DNA of 25,536 nt from an uncultured Clostridia bacterium (GCA_947381875.1 CANCXY010000012.1:1-25536), one strand, 5' to 3'; counted from the first letter of the stretch, positions 1 to 6,800 are shown. The notes: generated from the sequence alone by a model not told the origin. Numbers and translations: made by a program.

Positions 1-46
1 TCTGGACTCCGCCAAAGGGGCGCAGCCCCTTTGGAAACCCATCTTG
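1..46 (+). repeat. Family 1 modular palindromic repeat, copy A (cut by window start)
   Basis: The terminal hairpin module pairs positions 12-21 with 25-34 (CCAAAGGGGC / GCCCCTTTGG). It is preceded by the spacer GGACTCCG and followed by the family's end motif GGAAACCCATCTT. The left part lies outside the window, and the copy probably follows the stop codon of an unseen plus-strand gene. Confidence 0.85.
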
Positions 47-67
47 TCCCAGTTTGGGTTTTGTTTT

Positions 68-115
68 GCCAGCCCCTGCCCCGTTGGGAACGGAGAGGCA
101 GGGGCTGGCGTTTTG
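68..115 (+). terminator. Rho-independent terminator of an upstream, unseen gene
   Basis: A perfect 13-bp stem pairs 68-80 (GCCAGCCCCTGCC) with 97-109, and a short T tract follows at 111-114. It lies just upstream of the ribosome binding site of the next gene. Confidence 0.7.
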
Positions 116-130
116 TAAGGGGATGGTTTT

Positions 131-661
131 ATGCCTTTGGCCGGGCTTCTGGTGATGGGGCCTGTTATCGTTCTCGCGGGCGGTATTTTCCTTTTGCGGT
201 ATTGTATCGGGAAAATAGCCTTTTGGGGAAAGGCATATTTACAGCAGGGGTATGATATTTTTCAGTCGAACCTGTCCGCCTGCTGCCTGCTTGATACAGC
301 TTTGCTGTTCGCCCTTTGCGTTATGGGCTTTTTTATGTACCGCTTTCGCCCTTCTGTACCTCAAATCCGGGAGATGGGCGGGGTGAGATGGCTGATTATC
401 CTTGTGCTGCTGGTCCTGTTCAGCCTGCCGTTTAGAAGGAGCTGCGTTTTTTATAACAGCGGCGGCCTTTTGATTGTAAAACCGTTCCGGCAGCCCCGCC
501 TTGTGCCCTGGGAGGAGATCGGAAGTATACGGAAATGGCGTTCCCCTCAAAAATACTATATTGTGTTGGATAGGGAGGGGAAACGGCTGGCGGTATTTCC
601 TTTGAACAGGAAAACAAAGCGGTTTATGGAGACAGCCCGGCAGGAAATAGCGGTTCTGTAA
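131..661 (+). CDS. Small membrane protein with a C-terminal PH-like segment
   Basis: I do not recognise the family with certainty. The 176-residue product has three hydrophobic stretches (about residues 5-25, 48-70 and 84-101), so it should be an integral membrane protein. The soluble C-terminal part, from about residue 105, is beta-rich (LVPWEEIGSIRKW, then YYIVLDREGKRLAVFPL). It resembles the PH-like domains found after transmembrane helices in small Bacillota membrane proteins. The ATG at 131 has an AAGGGGAT ribosome binding site about 7 nt upstream. The gene stands alone: a terminator lies upstream, and it converges on the SUKH-LRR gene across a hairpin. The function is unknown, and the PH-like reading is an inference from sequence texture. 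Confidence 0.75.
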   Translation: MPLAGLLVMGPVIVLAGGIFLLRYCIGKIAFWGKAYLQQGYDIFQSNLSACCLLDTALLFALCVMGFFMYRFRPSVPQIREMGGVRWLIILVLLVLFSLPFRRSCVFYNSGGLLIVKPFRQPRLVPWEEIGSIRKWRSPQKYYIVLDREGKRLAVFPLNRKTKRFMETARQEIAVL

Positions 662-695
662 CAGGGAAACCACTTGAAAACAAACACAGCTTTTC

Positions 696-728
696 CATAT
701 TTCCCCGCCCTTTGGACAGGGAAATATG
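696..728. repeat. Degenerate family 2 hairpin between convergent genes
   Basis: CATATTTCCC (696-705) pairs with GGGAAATATG (719-728). The loop still contains CCGCCC, the core of the family, but its partner has decayed to GGACAGG. Its place between two convergent stop codons suggests a bidirectional terminator role. Confidence 0.6.
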
Positions 729-743
729 AAATTTTATGTATTT

Positions 744-2636
744 TCAAAACTGGCATTTTAGCGGCAGCCCCGCCAATACCTCTTTATAGGACAATCGGCA
801 TAAGCGCAGGTCAACAGATTTTAACTGGGGCATTTCCAACAGCAGGCGGCAGTCGGTGAAATTTGTATTGTAAAGCGACAGCGTTTGCAGGTTTTTACAT
901 TGAGCCAAAAAGGAGAAATCATCCACACAGATTTCTTTTATAGAGAGGTTTTGCAGGTTCTTCATCCGCCCAATGGCCGACCAGTCGTAGAGGGCATAAT
1001 AATACGGCGATGGCGGGAAATGGCCGTTGGGCCAGCGAAGGATGGCGGAGCGGTTTTCGTCGTCCCAGGCGCGGACATTGCTTTGGTGCAGACGAAACGA
1101 AAGCCGTTTGATCCGCTCCAACAGCCGCCGCCAGTCATACGCGGTAGCAGGCAGCCGCCCGCGTTCTTCCAGAATCGCCAGGGCGATCATTGGATGAATG
1201 GGAATGCCGTCCGGGGGCGGTGTTTGGTTCATCCCCAAATCCTGTATATCGCAGTAGCGTATCTCAAGACGGTAAGGGCGGGGAATGCCGACGGCAGCGG
1301 GGTTGACCGCTTCATGAAGCGCGTCCCGCCAGGCGGTACAGGCCGCCTGATAGATATTATACTTTTTGCTGCAAAGGCTGTAGCGCTCCCGTTCTTCCGG
1401 GGTTTTGGGCTTCATATGTATAGGCAGCTCTACCGCAGAGGAAAATTCGGATTGTATTTCCATCAAAATGGCACGCAGCCGCGCGTCGTTCACACGCGGT
1501 ACGGACAGAATAGCCGCCTCTAACACATCTAAATTTTCCCTCTGCTCTAAGGATGGGAACCAGATATCAACGCGCTGATCTGCATTGGGGAACCGGCGGA
1601 GCTGACGCAGGACGCCGCATTTACTGCCGCCTTCCGCTTTCTCCAACAAAGGGGCCGCCTGCTCTATTGTTACCGTTTTGGACTGCGACAAAAGGAACAG
1701 CGCGGATTGATCGGATTCCCGCGGCAGTTCCAGCAGTTTGGCTAAAACACGTTCTTTCCATCGGTTGGCAAGAACCGTCCGTTCTATAGGGACATGGTAA
1801 AGGGAAAAATGCAATTCCGACAGCACAGAGCTATATAACCCCGCCTCCCACCGTTTGTCCAGAAACTGATGATAAAGTTCCGGGCCGACACGGTACGTTA
1901 GCTTCAAAAGGCTTTGGGCGTCTGGAATAGTCAAACGTTCATGGATAACCTGGGATAGAAACGCTTTCGTTTCTTCCGAAAAAGACGGAAACTTTTCCAT
2001 GCTCTCGATTACAGGCAGGCGTTCTTTCTCGTCGGCAGCCTGGGCGTAATGCTGACGCAGTGCCGCTTCATCCCCGTCTAAATTGGTGCCGAACCAGAAG
2101 ATATTGTAGCCATTTATCATTTCGCGCAGCCAGCGGCGGTACCAGGATAAAAAATCCGGCTCCCGCGGGAAGAAGATCCAGCTTCCCTCATATTCCATAT
2201 AGAAAACCCTGCCCCGGTCCGGCCCCGCGACCATCAGACAGGCAAAGCAGGTGTCGCCCTGGGATTCGATGGGAATACAGCCGCGTTTCCAGTTGTCAGG
2301 GTCGTCGGCGCTCCATTCCTTTATTTGGGGGGAAATCTGGGGCGTCCTTCCCGGTTCCACCTGCCATCCCAGCCAGCCGCGTACCTGTTCCAGACAAAAC
2401 AAACCATAATACGGCCCCGCGCCGCCATTGCCCGCCTGTAGAAGGAAGTCGCGGTAATCCTGCGGGAGAGTGGTGCCGATTTCCTGTTCAAATTTCTCCA
2501 CTTCGTCCAAAGAAGCAGGGGGATTCCATTGGTATTTATGGTGGTCCGCGCCAAATTTCTTGCACTGGGGATCCGCCGCACGCGCTTTTTCCAGCAAAAG
2601 GCGCAATTCATTGAATGGAAATGTGTCGGATGTCAT
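744..2636 (-). CDS. SMI1/KNR4 (SUKH) domain protein with C-terminal leucine-rich repeats
   Basis: This 630-residue protein opens with a SUKH-type domain at about residues 36-160. It shows the family pattern LDEVEKFEQEIGTTLP, then YRDFLLQAGNGGAGPYYGL, then a beta-rich stretch. SUKH proteins often act as immunity proteins against polymorphic toxins, although many are orphan. A long alpha-helical middle (about 200-440) has no recognised domain. The C-terminus (about 540-625) has leucine-rich repeats of the form LQNLSIKEI, LQTLSLYNT and LKSVDLRLC. The ATG at 2636 has a GGAGG site about 9 nt upstream. No toxin gene is visible beside it, so an immunity role is an inference from the domain only. Fusion of SUKH to LRRs suggests protein-protein recognition. 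Confidence 0.85.
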   Translation of the reverse strand: MTSDTFPFNELRLLLEKARAADPQCKKFGADHHKYQWNPPASLDEVEKFEQEIGTTLPQDYRDFLLQAGNGGAGPYYGLFCLEQVRGWLGWQVEPGRTPQISPQIKEWSADDPDNWKRGCIPIESQGDTCFACLMVAGPDRGRVFYMEYEGSWIFFPREPDFLSWYRRWLREMINGYNIFWFGTNLDGDEAALRQHYAQAADEKERLPVIESMEKFPSFSEETKAFLSQVIHERLTIPDAQSLLKLTYRVGPELYHQFLDKRWEAGLYSSVLSELHFSLYHVPIERTVLANRWKERVLAKLLELPRESDQSALFLLSQSKTVTIEQAAPLLEKAEGGSKCGVLRQLRRFPNADQRVDIWFPSLEQRENLDVLEAAILSVPRVNDARLRAILMEIQSEFSSAVELPIHMKPKTPEERERYSLCSKKYNIYQAACTAWRDALHEAVNPAAVGIPRPYRLEIRYCDIQDLGMNQTPPPDGIPIHPMIALAILEERGRLPATAYDWRRLLERIKRLSFRLHQSNVRAWDDENRSAILRWPNGHFPPSPYYYALYDWSAIGRMKNLQNLSIKEICVDDFSFLAQCKNLQTLSLYNTNFTDCRLLLEMPQLKSVDLRLCRLSYKEVLAGLPLKCQF

Positions 2637-3056
2637 ACGTTACCACCCTCCTTTTTGATGAATGGAAATGCTTTTGAGTGGCGCGTTTTATTCCTTCCGT
2701 TTCTTATCCCGCCATACTTTTGACAGATGCGATGCAAAGAATCAACAGAATTTCTGTACCAACATAAAATAAAAGGATTCGTTTTTCTTCATCAAATATC
2801 CTTTCCAAGGATTGACTTTTCAATCCCGATATGCTTATCAAAATGTTATTTGCCACCGGGCAGCGGCGGTATCCGTCCCCCTGATCGAACTTCTGATCTC
2901 CCTGCCGCTTGCCGTGACCTCCGGCGTGGCTGTCCCGGAGCCTGTTTTAGCCGCGCCTTTAATAATTCCCACGCTGAAACCGTGTTTTGAGGATACCATA
3001 TTTTCGACGTGCTGTCAAACCAGAAACCGGGAAATATTTTTTCGGAAAAATCACGG
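2637..3056. other. Gene-poor intergenic region
   Basis: No convincing gene is seen. 2640-2840 is AT-rich, while 2846-2985 is GC-rich with codon-like composition and short open frames on both strands. None of these has a ribosome binding site or a recognisable product. The GC-rich part may be the remnant of a lost gene. Confidence 0.4.
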
Positions 3057-3085
3057 TGGAAATATTCTGCGGGATGTGGTATACT
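3057..3085 (+). promoter_or_regulatory. Promoter of the Rpn-family operon
   Basis: An extended -10 (TGG then TATACT, 3080-3085) is preceded at 17 bp by a weak -35 (TGGAAA, 3057-3062). The predicted start lies about 17 nt before the ATG at 3110. Confidence 0.5.
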
Positions 3086-3109
3086 GATTATGGAAGGAGC
3101 GTGCCGCAC

Positions 3110-4102
3110 ATGGGAATCTTGCCAATAGAAGTAGACATCCTGCCGCCGTGCGACGACCGCATTTTCAAGCTGCTGCTGACAGCGCCGGACGCAAAGCCCG
3201 CGCTGATGAGCCTGCTCTCGGCGATTTTAGGGCGGAAAGTGGTCGATGTGGTGGTACATGCAAACGAGGTGCCGAACAGCGACGTGAACGAAAAAGGGGA
3301 GCGGTTCGATGTGAACTGCAAAATCGACGACGGCTCCCAGGTAAATCTGGAAATGCAGCTGCATAATATGCCGGAATACCGGGACGGGCAGCGCAAGAAC
3401 ACAAAATGGCGGGGCGTCTACTATCTGACGGACCTGCACTCGTCGCAGGCGTCCAAGGGATTGCCCCGCTATGACAACCTGGTGCGGACATACCAGGTCA
3501 CATTCTGTGCCTACAATGTTTTCCCGCACCTGCCGGGGTTTGTCAACTCATTCTCCCTGCGCCACGATGAGACAAACGAACTGTTGTGCGACGCAATACA
3601 GATTATCTTTGTGGAGTTATCGAAGTTAGAGGAAATTGTAAAGAAACCTGTCAGCGAGATGACGGATTTGGAGAAGTGGTCGGTCTTTTTCCGATACGCG
3701 CAGGACCCCAGCTATCGGGCGACGGTGAATGAAGTGATTGAGTCGGAGGAGGGATTACAGGTGGCCGGAGAAATGTTGATGAGCATCAGCAAGAATGAGA
3801 CAGAGCGCGCGATTTTCCGCAGCAGGAAAAAGTATGAATGGGATGCTGTGGCGAGTATGAAGGTGGAGATGGATGAGGCCCGCGAAGAAGGTCGAGTGGA
3901 AGGTCGGGCGGAAGGTCGAGCGGAAGGGATTGCCATCGGGGAAGAACGCGGAGTAAAACTCGGCGAAAAACGAGGTAGGAATGTGAGAAATAGAGAGATT
4001 GCCCAAAACCTTATAAAATTAGGTCTGCCACTCGACCAGATCATAATAGCCACGGGAATTGCGCGCGAAGAAGCGGAACAACTGAGCCATATTCCTAACT
4101 AA
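3110..4102 (+). CDS. Rpn family PD-(D/E)XK nuclease / putative transposase-like protein
   Basis: The 330-residue product belongs to the Rpn (recombination-promoting nuclease, PDDEXK transposase-like) family. The nuclease core shows D67 in ERFDVNCKI and E81-x-Q83 in NLEMQLHN, the usual D...E-x-Q active site. It ends with the typical low-complexity charged tail: a helix (RSRKKYEWD..MKVEMDEA), repeated EGR-type units (EGRVEGRAEGRAEG) and a small C-terminal helical domain (IAQNLIKLGLPLDQI). The ATG at 3110 was chosen because GGAAGGAG lies about 9 nt upstream; the frame stays open further upstream without a site. A gene for the tail alone follows 18 nt downstream. Rpn proteins cleave DNA and, in E. 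coli RpnA, act in a toxin-antitoxin pair; a toxin role here is an inference. Confidence 0.9.
   Translation: MGILPIEVDILPPCDDRIFKLLLTAPDAKPALMSLLSAILGRKVVDVVVHANEVPNSDVNEKGERFDVNCKIDDGSQVNLEMQLHNMPEYRDGQRKNTKWRGVYYLTDLHSSQASKGLPRYDNLVRTYQVTFCAYNVFPHLPGFVNSFSLRHDETNELLCDAIQIIFVELSKLEEIVKKPVSEMTDLEKWSVFFRYAQDPSYRATVNEVIESEEGLQVAGEMLMSISKNETERAIFRSRKKYEWDAVASMKVEMDEAREEGRVEGRAEGRAEGIAIGEERGVKLGEKRGRNVRNREIAQNLIKLGLPLDQIIIATGIAREEAEQLSHIPN
3764..3781 (+). promoter_or_regulatory. Internal ribosome binding site and start inside the Rpn gene
   Basis: CGGAG is followed, at good spacing, by an in-frame ATG at 3779 (residue 224); another in-frame ATG sits at 3773. Translation from 3779 would give a 107-residue protein made only of the C-terminal tail. 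This is the arrangement described for the small RpnS products of E. coli rpn genes. Internal initiation is predicted, not shown. Confidence 0.45.
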
Positions 4103-4120
4103 ATTGGAGGGGGTTTTTAG

Positions 4121-4399
4121 TTGACTGACAAATCGTTAATGCAAATTACCGAGGAAGAAGAACAGAAAATGATTGCCCGCAGCAGGAAAAAATATGAGTG
4201 GGACAGGGTGGCGTGGATGAAGGTGGAGATGGATGAGGCCAGGGCGGAAGGCCGAGCAGAAGGTTGGGCGGAAAGCCGGGTGGAATCTATCCGCAATGTG
4301 ATGGACGGTCTCAACATTTCTATTGAACAAGCCATGAATGCCTTGAAAATCCCTGCCGCTGATCATCCGAAATACAGGGAAATGATACCATTACAGTAA
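4121..4399 (+). CDS. Stand-alone paralogue of the Rpn C-terminal tail
   Basis: The 92-residue product repeats the tail of the preceding gene without any nuclease domain. RSRKKYEWD, MKVEMDEAR and EGRAEG are shared almost word for word, and the DNA from 4178 onward closely matches 3818 onward. The TTG at 4121 has a strong GGAGGGGG site about 8 nt upstream; an ATG at 4139 is the alternative. The gene is 18 nt downstream of the Rpn gene and ends before a good terminator, so the two form an operon. It may be the leftover of a second Rpn gene after deletion. The intact frame and strong ribosome binding site, however, suggest that it is expressed and could bind the nuclease as a small partner. Confidence 0.75.
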   Translation: MTDKSLMQITEEEEQKMIARSRKKYEWDRVAWMKVEMDEARAEGRAEGWAESRVESIRNVMDGLNISIEQAMNALKIPAADHPKYREMIPLQ

Positions 4400-4428
4400 T
4401 CTTTATCAATTTTTCAATACACAGCAAT

Positions 4429-4465
4429 AGAGCGGCTATCCAGCAGGACAGCCGCTCTGTTTTTA
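4429..4465 (+). terminator. Terminator of the Rpn operon
   Basis: AGAGCGGCT (4429-4437) pairs perfectly with AGCCGCTCT (4450-4458), followed by GTTTTTA. A strong intrinsic terminator. Confidence 0.85.
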
Positions 4466-4494
4466 TTCACCGCAGAGGTATTCTGCACAAAGTC

Positions 4495-4713
4495 TCAAAT
4501 AACTTCCCCCGTATCATTCATGGTAAACGAAATGTTATAGGTGCAGTCAAGAGCCTGCGCAATTTTTTCTAAATCGCTTTCAGAAAAATTATCCCGATTG
4601 ATTTTATTTGATAAATTTTGCCGGGATTGGTTTGTTTTCTGAGCTAAGTCTGCTACTGTCATATTCTTGCGTTTGAGGATGATCCTAATTTTCTCACTCG
4701 CAGTCAAATGCAA
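4495..4713 (-). CDS. XRE-family helix-turn-helix regulator
   Basis: A small Cro/C1-type DNA-binding protein of 72 residues. The helix-turn-helix is MTVADLAQKTNQSRQNLSNK, followed by the third and fourth helices (SESDLEKIAQALDCTYNISF). I chose the TTG at 4713 because AAAGGGGGC lies just upstream and the conserved fold starts at LTASEKIRI; the frame stays open to 4803, but that stretch contains the promoter. It is divergent from the 61-residue gene at 4857. A nine-base motif, ATAGTGTAT, sits immediately before and into the -10 of both promoters in mirrored positions. The likely role is repression of itself and the divergent gene. Confidence 0.85.
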   Translation of the reverse strand: MHLTASEKIRIILKRKNMTVADLAQKTNQSRQNLSNKINRDNFSESDLEKIAQALDCTYNISFTMNDTGEVI

Positions 4714-4743
4714 AGGGAAGCCCCCTTTCTGATAATATCTGGT

Positions 4744-4772
4744 AGCATACACTATAAAGTATAAAATGTCAA
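4744..4772 (-). promoter_or_regulatory. Promoter of the XRE gene
   Basis: On the minus strand, TTGACA (4772-4767), a 17-bp spacer and TATGCT (4749-4744). The start codon is about 30 nt downstream. Confidence 0.75.
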
Positions 4773-4815
4773 TAAAAGGAATTTTAGCATTGACAGAAGA
4801 CACGAAATAGTGTAT
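4747..4815. promoter_or_regulatory. Paired operator-like sites in the divergent promoters
   Basis: ATACACTAT at 4747-4755 and its exact reverse complement ATAGTGTAT at 4807-4815 are 60 bp apart. Each overlaps the first three bases of the -10 of its own promoter in the same register. The likely ligand is the XRE protein encoded at 4495-4713. Confidence 0.6.
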
Positions 4816-4818
4816 AAT
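4790..4818 (+). promoter_or_regulatory. Promoter of the 61-residue gene
   Basis: TTGACA (4790-4795), a 17-bp spacer and TATAAT (4813-4818): a consensus housekeeping promoter, probably held off by a repressor. Confidence 0.85.
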
Positions 4819-4856
4819 GTCTTTTCAAGAAAACAAAAGAAGGAGGTGAACACATA

Positions 4857-5042
4857 ATGAAAAAGGACTTGCATCACCGGCTTTCCGACCTGCGCGGCGG
4901 GATAAGCGCGATCCAGTGCATTGAGATTGCTATGGAGTTGGCTGGTAATTGCGGGGCTAAAGCCGAACAGGGGCTGTACTATGTAGCGGAACACATGAAC
5001 ACAGATTTGGACGCCTTGGCAGCCGAAATCTCGGAAAATTGA
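4857..5042 (+). CDS. Small acidic protein of unknown function
   Basis: The 61-residue product is not recognised. It is soluble and mostly helical by composition (LSDLRGGISAIQCIEIAMELAG, then EQGLYYVAEHMNTDLDALAAEI), with two cysteines. Expression signals are among the best in the window: a consensus promoter, and AGAAGGAGGTG about 8 nt before the ATG. It is divergent from an XRE regulator that shares operator-like sites with it, so the pair resembles a small regulated module. The layout would fit a toxin-antitoxin or phage-remnant switch, but no toxin motif is visible and I assign no function. Confidence 0.75.
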   Translation: MKKDLHHRLSDLRGGISAIQCIEIAMELAGNCGAKAEQGLYYVAEHMNTDLDALAAEISEN

Positions 5043-5082
5043 GGATGTGCCGGGCGCACAAAAGCCCGACCACTCCGCATCC
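5043..5082. terminator. Possible terminator between convergent genes
   Basis: CGGGC (5051-5055) pairs with GCCCG (5064-5068), and an outer GGATG/CATCC pair (5043-5047 with 5078-5082) could extend it. There is no clear T tract, so this is a weak call. Confidence 0.3.
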
Positions 5083-5088
5083 GCACCA

Positions 5089-5721
5089 TCAGAACCCCAG
5101 CGGCTCGCCCACTAAAATGACCTTGATCCGTTCGGCCTCGCGCTGGTATCGGTGCAGTACATAGGTACAGCAGATACGCGCGGGGCTGTGGCAGTCGCGG
5201 CACTGGCCCGTCGCGGCGCAGGGTGTCTGGCAGGAAAGGCGCCTTGCGTTCGCGGGCGCGGCCAGTTCCCGCACGCGCGCTTCAGCGGCTGGCACATCCC
5301 GCACGATCTTATTGCAGCCCACGACCAACACCACGCTTTTCGGCCCGAATGAGATCGCCGCGACGCGGTTCGCGTTGCCGTCGACGTTGAAAATCTCGCC
5401 CTCCTCTGTGACGGCGTTGGCCGAGGCAAAATAGCAGTCGGCAAAGAACGTCTCACGGTAGATACGCCCTACGTCCGCGCCGGGGGCGTTCCGGTCTAAA
5501 AAGCGGTAACAGCCCGAACGCAGCAGGTCCATCACGCCGCATTCGGCCAACGACATGCTGCCGCCCGCGCCGACGAGCGCGCCTTCCGGCACAAGCGTTT
5601 TTATCAGCGGTACAACGTCGGCGGCAGCGGCTACACAGTACGCGGCCATATTGTTGCGGCGCAGGGCTTCGGCGGCGCGCTCCATACGCAGGCAAAGGGT
5701 ATCGCGCAATGCTTCATTCAT
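5089..5721 (-). CDS. LUD domain protein (LutC/YkgG family)
   Basis: The 210-residue product matches the LUD-domain family first known from lactate utilisation (LutC/YkgG). It is of normal length. The family core is visible: EGALVGAGGSMSLAECGVMDLL, then ITEEGEIFNVDGNANRVAA-like residues (here TEEGEIFNVDGN), then SFGPKSVVLVVGCNKIV. The C-terminal cysteine motif reads CQTPCAATGQCRDCHSPARIC, as in the stand-alone LUD proteins of Clostridia. The ATG at 5721 has AAAGGATG upstream. No lutA or lutB partners are nearby, so a role in lactate oxidation is uncertain. It converges on the 61-residue gene. Confidence 0.88.
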   Translation of the reverse strand: MNEALRDTLCLRMERAAEALRRNNMAAYCVAAAADVVPLIKTLVPEGALVGAGGSMSLAECGVMDLLRSGCYRFLDRNAPGADVGRIYRETFFADCYFASANAVTEEGEIFNVDGNANRVAAISFGPKSVVLVVGCNKIVRDVPAAEARVRELAAPANARRLSCQTPCAATGQCRDCHSPARICCTYVLHRYQREAERIKVILVGEPLGF

Positions 5722-5806
5722 GGGGAATCATCCTTTCTGTTTTTGTATATGCCCCCGCCCCACGGCACGGAAATCCATTTTGCTGTTTCAAACAGCCGGG
5801 TTTATT

Positions 5807-5896
5807 GGGAGTGTCCAATGCGGGGGGTTTTCGTGTATTTCCCCGCCCGGAGGGCGGGGAAATACACGGCAATAGATCCGCGATGTGGACACTCCC
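5807..5896. repeat. Nested inverted repeat of family 2
   Basis: An inner perfect 16-bp stem (5833-5848 with 5852-5867, GTGTATTTCCCCGCCC) sits inside an outer 10-bp inverted repeat, GGGAGTGTCC (5807-5816) and GGACACTCCC (5887-5896). It lies between the LUD and QueT genes on their upstream and downstream sides, and looks like a miniature palindromic element. Confidence 0.75.
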
Positions 5897-5985
5897 GGTT
5901 TATTCGTTCTCGCCGCGCGAAATTGCAAAAACTGATTTTCGCGTCTTTATGGGCGGAGGAATGTACAGAAAATATCTTTGCGCCC

Positions 5986-6516
5986 TTATGGATCGGAAAA
6001 CACCCGGCGCAGCGCGGGCGTTTTTTCAATGACGCGCAGCAGCGGAATGCCCAAAACGCCGCAGGCGATCAACTGTCCGACGCCGACCCCGGCGGCCTGC
6101 CCCAGGTAGCCTATCGGCGTGCGCGGCCCAAACGCCCAGCACAGTTCCGCGCCCACGATCACGGCGTTGAACAGCACCGGCGGCACAGCGCCCGCCACAG
6201 GCATTCCCTTCAGGCGCACATCGCGCAGTTTCCGTGTGGCGAGCGCGGCGGCCAGCGTCGCGGCGGTGCCGAACACGATATCCAGCGCGCCCAGCACATT
6301 GGCCCCCGTGAACACACCCACCAGATTGGTGAGAAAGCATCCCAGCGTCACGCCGATCACAGCGTCCGGCGTGAGGATGGGCAAAAGCGTCAGCGCCTCG
6401 CTGACGCGCACCTGCACGGAACCAAAGGCAAACGGAGCCAGCGCAAGGCTGAGCGTAGCGTACACCGCGGCAATCAGCGCGCAGCGCACAAGCGAACGGG
6501 TCTTTTCGTGTTGCAT
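5986..6516 (-). CDS. queT: QueT family queuosine precursor transporter (ECF S component)
   Basis: A 176-residue membrane protein of the QueT family. These proteins bind a queuosine precursor such as preQ0/preQ1 and import it with a shared ECF energising module. Five to six hydrophobic helices are visible (for example LVRCALIAAVYATLSLALAP and GVTLGCFLTNLVGVFTG). The family's N-terminal signature QVRVSEALTLLPILTPDAVIG is present at about residues 36-56. The ATG at 6516 has GGAGG 8 nt upstream; the longer open frame runs through GC-rich hairpins. No queuosine biosynthesis gene is near, in keeping with a salvage role. Such genes are often controlled by preQ1 riboswitches, but I could not fit a known preQ1 class to the leader. 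Confidence 0.9.
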   Translation of the reverse strand: MQHEKTRSLVRCALIAAVYATLSLALAPFAFGSVQVRVSEALTLLPILTPDAVIGVTLGCFLTNLVGVFTGANVLGALDIVFGTAATLAAALATRKLRDVRLKGMPVAGAVPPVLFNAVIVGAELCWAFGPRTPIGYLGQAAGVGVGQLIACGVLGIPLLRVIEKTPALRRVFSDP

Positions 6517-6524
6517 AAAAAATT

Positions 6525-6595
6525 CCTCCGGCGGCTGTATTTTACCCCGTCGCCGCCGCCAGCGCGCCAGGGTGACGCGCGCCCGAAAGCGCGCC
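6525..6595 (-). promoter_or_regulatory. GC-rich hairpins in the queT leader
   Basis: On the minus strand a hairpin (GGCGGC...GCCGCC, 6530-6560) ends directly against the GGAGG site of queT. A second strong hairpin (GCGCGC-type stem around 6574-6594) lies upstream. They could control translation, but they match no riboswitch I know. Confidence 0.3.
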
Positions 6596-6634
6596 GGGCA
6601 CAAAATCCCGCCTGCGCGGTACCAAGTTGCCCTG

Positions 6635-6759
6635 CCGGGCTGCCGCCCGGACCTGCCCAGAGGGCTGCCGCCCTCTGGACTCCTGCCCAAAGGGCGCCGC
6701 CCTTTGGAATCCTGCCAGAGGCTCTGCCTCTGGACTCCGCCACCCTTTGAAAAGGGTGG
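6635..6759 (+). repeat. Family 1 modular palindromic repeat, copy B (five hairpins)
   Basis: Five hairpin modules in a row: CCGGGC-type, CCAGAGGGC-type, CCAAAGGGC-type, CCAGAGGC-type and CCACCCTTT-type. They are separated by short spacers of the form ACCTG, ACTCCTG, AATCCTG and ACTCCG. It points opposite to the flanking minus-strand genes. Confidence 0.9.
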
Positions 6760-6774
6760 ACGGAAACTTTCAAT

Positions 6775-6800
6775 CGCGGCAATACATTCGTATTGCCGCG
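6775..6800 (-). terminator. Hairpin after the GT2 gene
   Basis: A perfect 11-bp stem (6775-6785 with 6790-6800, CGCGGCAATAC) with a 4-nt loop begins 7 nt after the glycosyltransferase stop. The sequence beyond it, GATTGAAAGTT, lacks a T run but recurs in the 58-bp repeats before pyrG. Confidence 0.5.

Noticed and set aside
2846..3109. Minus-strand open frame of 87 codons between the SUKH and Rpn genes
   Set aside because: It runs through the Rpn promoter, has no ribosome binding site and no recognisable product.
6525..6595. preQ1 riboswitch before queT
   Set aside because: I could not place the conserved preQ1-I loop and A-rich tail, or the preQ1-II layout; kept only as an unassigned leader structure.
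5743..6750. Long plus-strand open frame of 335 codons
   Set aside because: It crosses a palindromic repeat, opposes the clear queT gene, has no ribosome binding site and its product is rich in Arg/His/Gln, as expected for a shadow frame in GC-rich DNA.
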